NCBI RefSeq assembly: GCF_001949145.1
Contig: NW_019091369.1
Location: 1,855,807-1,915,806, forward strand
DNA length: 60,000 nt
From: Acanthaster planci
Lineage: Eukaryota; Echinodermata; Asteroidea; Valvatida; Acanthasteridae
Reading direction: 5' to 3'
Shown here one piece after another: positions 59,328-60,000 of this stretch (position 1 is the first letter of the stretch; each line of letters starts with the position of its first letter). Made by a program: the position numbers and the translations under genes. The notes under the pieces were generated by a model. That model had not been told where the DNA came from, searched no databases, and worked only from the letters and a program-made list of their open reading frames with translations.

Positions 59328-60000
59328 TCAAACTGAGGATTGTTCATTGCACTCGTACATTGCACTGGGTCGTATCCGACGACGTGTCCGTCCTGGCAGC
59401 TTGGGCAAAAGCCGGAACGTCTTGGGGGCCAGTTCGCGACAAGCCTCACGGAACTTCTTGATCCGCCAGCAGTAGATGATGGGGTTGAAGGCGGAGTTCA
59501 GGTAGGTGAGCCACAGGATGAACGCCTTGCCCACGGGATTGATCTGGCTCGACGCGGAGAAGAGCTCCACGTAGACGCTGACGGCCGAGGGCGCCCAGCA
59601 GACGATAAAGACGATGAAGAGTAGGAGGATGGTGGTGAAGGCCCGCGTCTTGAAGCTCATGTCCACGTTGACGCGGGAGGGGCGCGGCAGGCTGGTCAGG
59701 CCCAGTTTGCTGGCCTGGCTGATGCTGAGCGACTCCGGGTGGTTCTGGATCCGCAGCGAGTTCCGGCGCACCGTGTTGAGAATGAACAAGTAGGAGAAGG
59801 ACATGGCGGCGCAGGGGACGTAGAAGACGGCCAGGTAGAGGCAGAAGATGTAGGCTGTGTCCGCGGGGCTGGCAGGGGGCTTGAATTGGCATTGCACATG
59901 GCCCGGCACGTACCCAAAGCGAGCCCAGCCGACCAGGGGCGGAAACGCCACCACGGCGCTGGTCAGCCAGGACAGACCTATTAGTATCTTGGCCCTGTGG
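59328..60000 (-). CDS. GPR63: GPR45/GPR63-like class A G-protein-coupled receptor (C-terminal part)
   Basis: Seven-pass plasma-membrane receptor; vertebrate GPR45 and GPR63 are orphan or lysophospholipid-linked. The 224 codons from the window edge to the TGA run without a break and contain: the end of TM4 (ILIGLSWLTSAVVAFPP), extracellular loop 2 with a conserved Cys, TM5 (CLYLAVFYVPCAAMSFSYLF), a third loop with the family-typical ISQASKLGLTSLPRP, TM6 (FTTILLLFIVFIVCWAP with the CWxP toggle), TM7 ending in NPIIY, then WRIKKF (helix 8) and a tail RTRRRIRPSAMYECNEQ. The tail and third loop match human GPR63/GPR45 closely from memory. An invertebrate gene is probably the single counterpart of both, so the symbol is approximate. 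Upstream part lies beyond 60000. Confidence 0.9.
   Translation of the reverse strand, partial: HRAKILIGLSWLTSAVVAFPPLVGWARFGYVPGHVQCQFKPPASPADTAYIFCLYLAVFYVPCAAMSFSYLFILNTVRRNSLRIQNHPESLSISQASKLGLTSLPRPSRVNVDMSFKTRAFTTILLLFIVFIVCWAPSAVSVYVELFSASSQINPVGKAFILWLTYLNSAFNPIIYCWRIKKFREACRELAPKTFRLLPKLPGRTRRRIRPSAMYECNEQSSV

Noticed and set aside
59340-59984. Long open frames on the plus strand opposite the receptor
   Set aside because: They are shadows of the GC-rich receptor coding sequence; the minus frame has all the family motifs.

Overview
This is animal nuclear DNA. Genes are split into many short GT-AG exons with long AT-rich introns, and the window is littered with fold-back (MITE-like) repeats and tRNA-derived elements. 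Protein content and repeat style suggest an invertebrate deuterostome, perhaps an echinoderm or hemichordate. That placement is inference.

Layout. (1) 130-13079, plus: the C-terminal ~901 codons of SHPRH, the SNF2-family helicase/RING ubiquitin ligase of DNA-damage tolerance, complete to its stop. About 1.1 kb of it is present twice (3507-4616 and 4618-5761), and each copy ends at an N, so this is almost certainly an unmerged contig overlap. (2) 15.1-26.5 kb: seven related units at ~2-kb spacing, three on minus and four on plus, meeting head to head. Five units have a heat-shock-element-like site, a TATA box ~40-75 bp further on and a start-like motif ~30 bp after that, followed by ~540-560 bp ending in a hairpin-forming domain. 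No reading frame is shared, while several helices show paired base changes. I read this as a heat-shock-responsive structured noncoding RNA family that I do not recognise. (3) 27147-28683, minus: a three-exon, 259-residue protein of unknown function. (4) 30070-35120, plus: a homologue of C11orf65/MFI with an N-terminal extension carrying an extra IQ-like segment. (5) 37953-49687, minus: a transgelin/calponin-type gene whose last exon is duplicated (37953-38138 and 40031-40216), giving two isoforms of equal length. (6) 49.7-59.3 kb: no gene seen, three copies of one palindromic MITE and other fold-backs. (7) 59328-60000, minus: the C-terminal part of a GPR45/GPR63-like class A receptor that runs off the window.

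The protein genes look like an ordinary metazoan neighbourhood and do not form a pathway. The unusual part is the 15-26.5 kb array. Exon borders were placed by eye from splice consensus, reading phase and remembered family sequences. Phases close exactly for SHPRH, the 259-residue protein and transgelin; the 5' end of the MFI homologue is unresolved.
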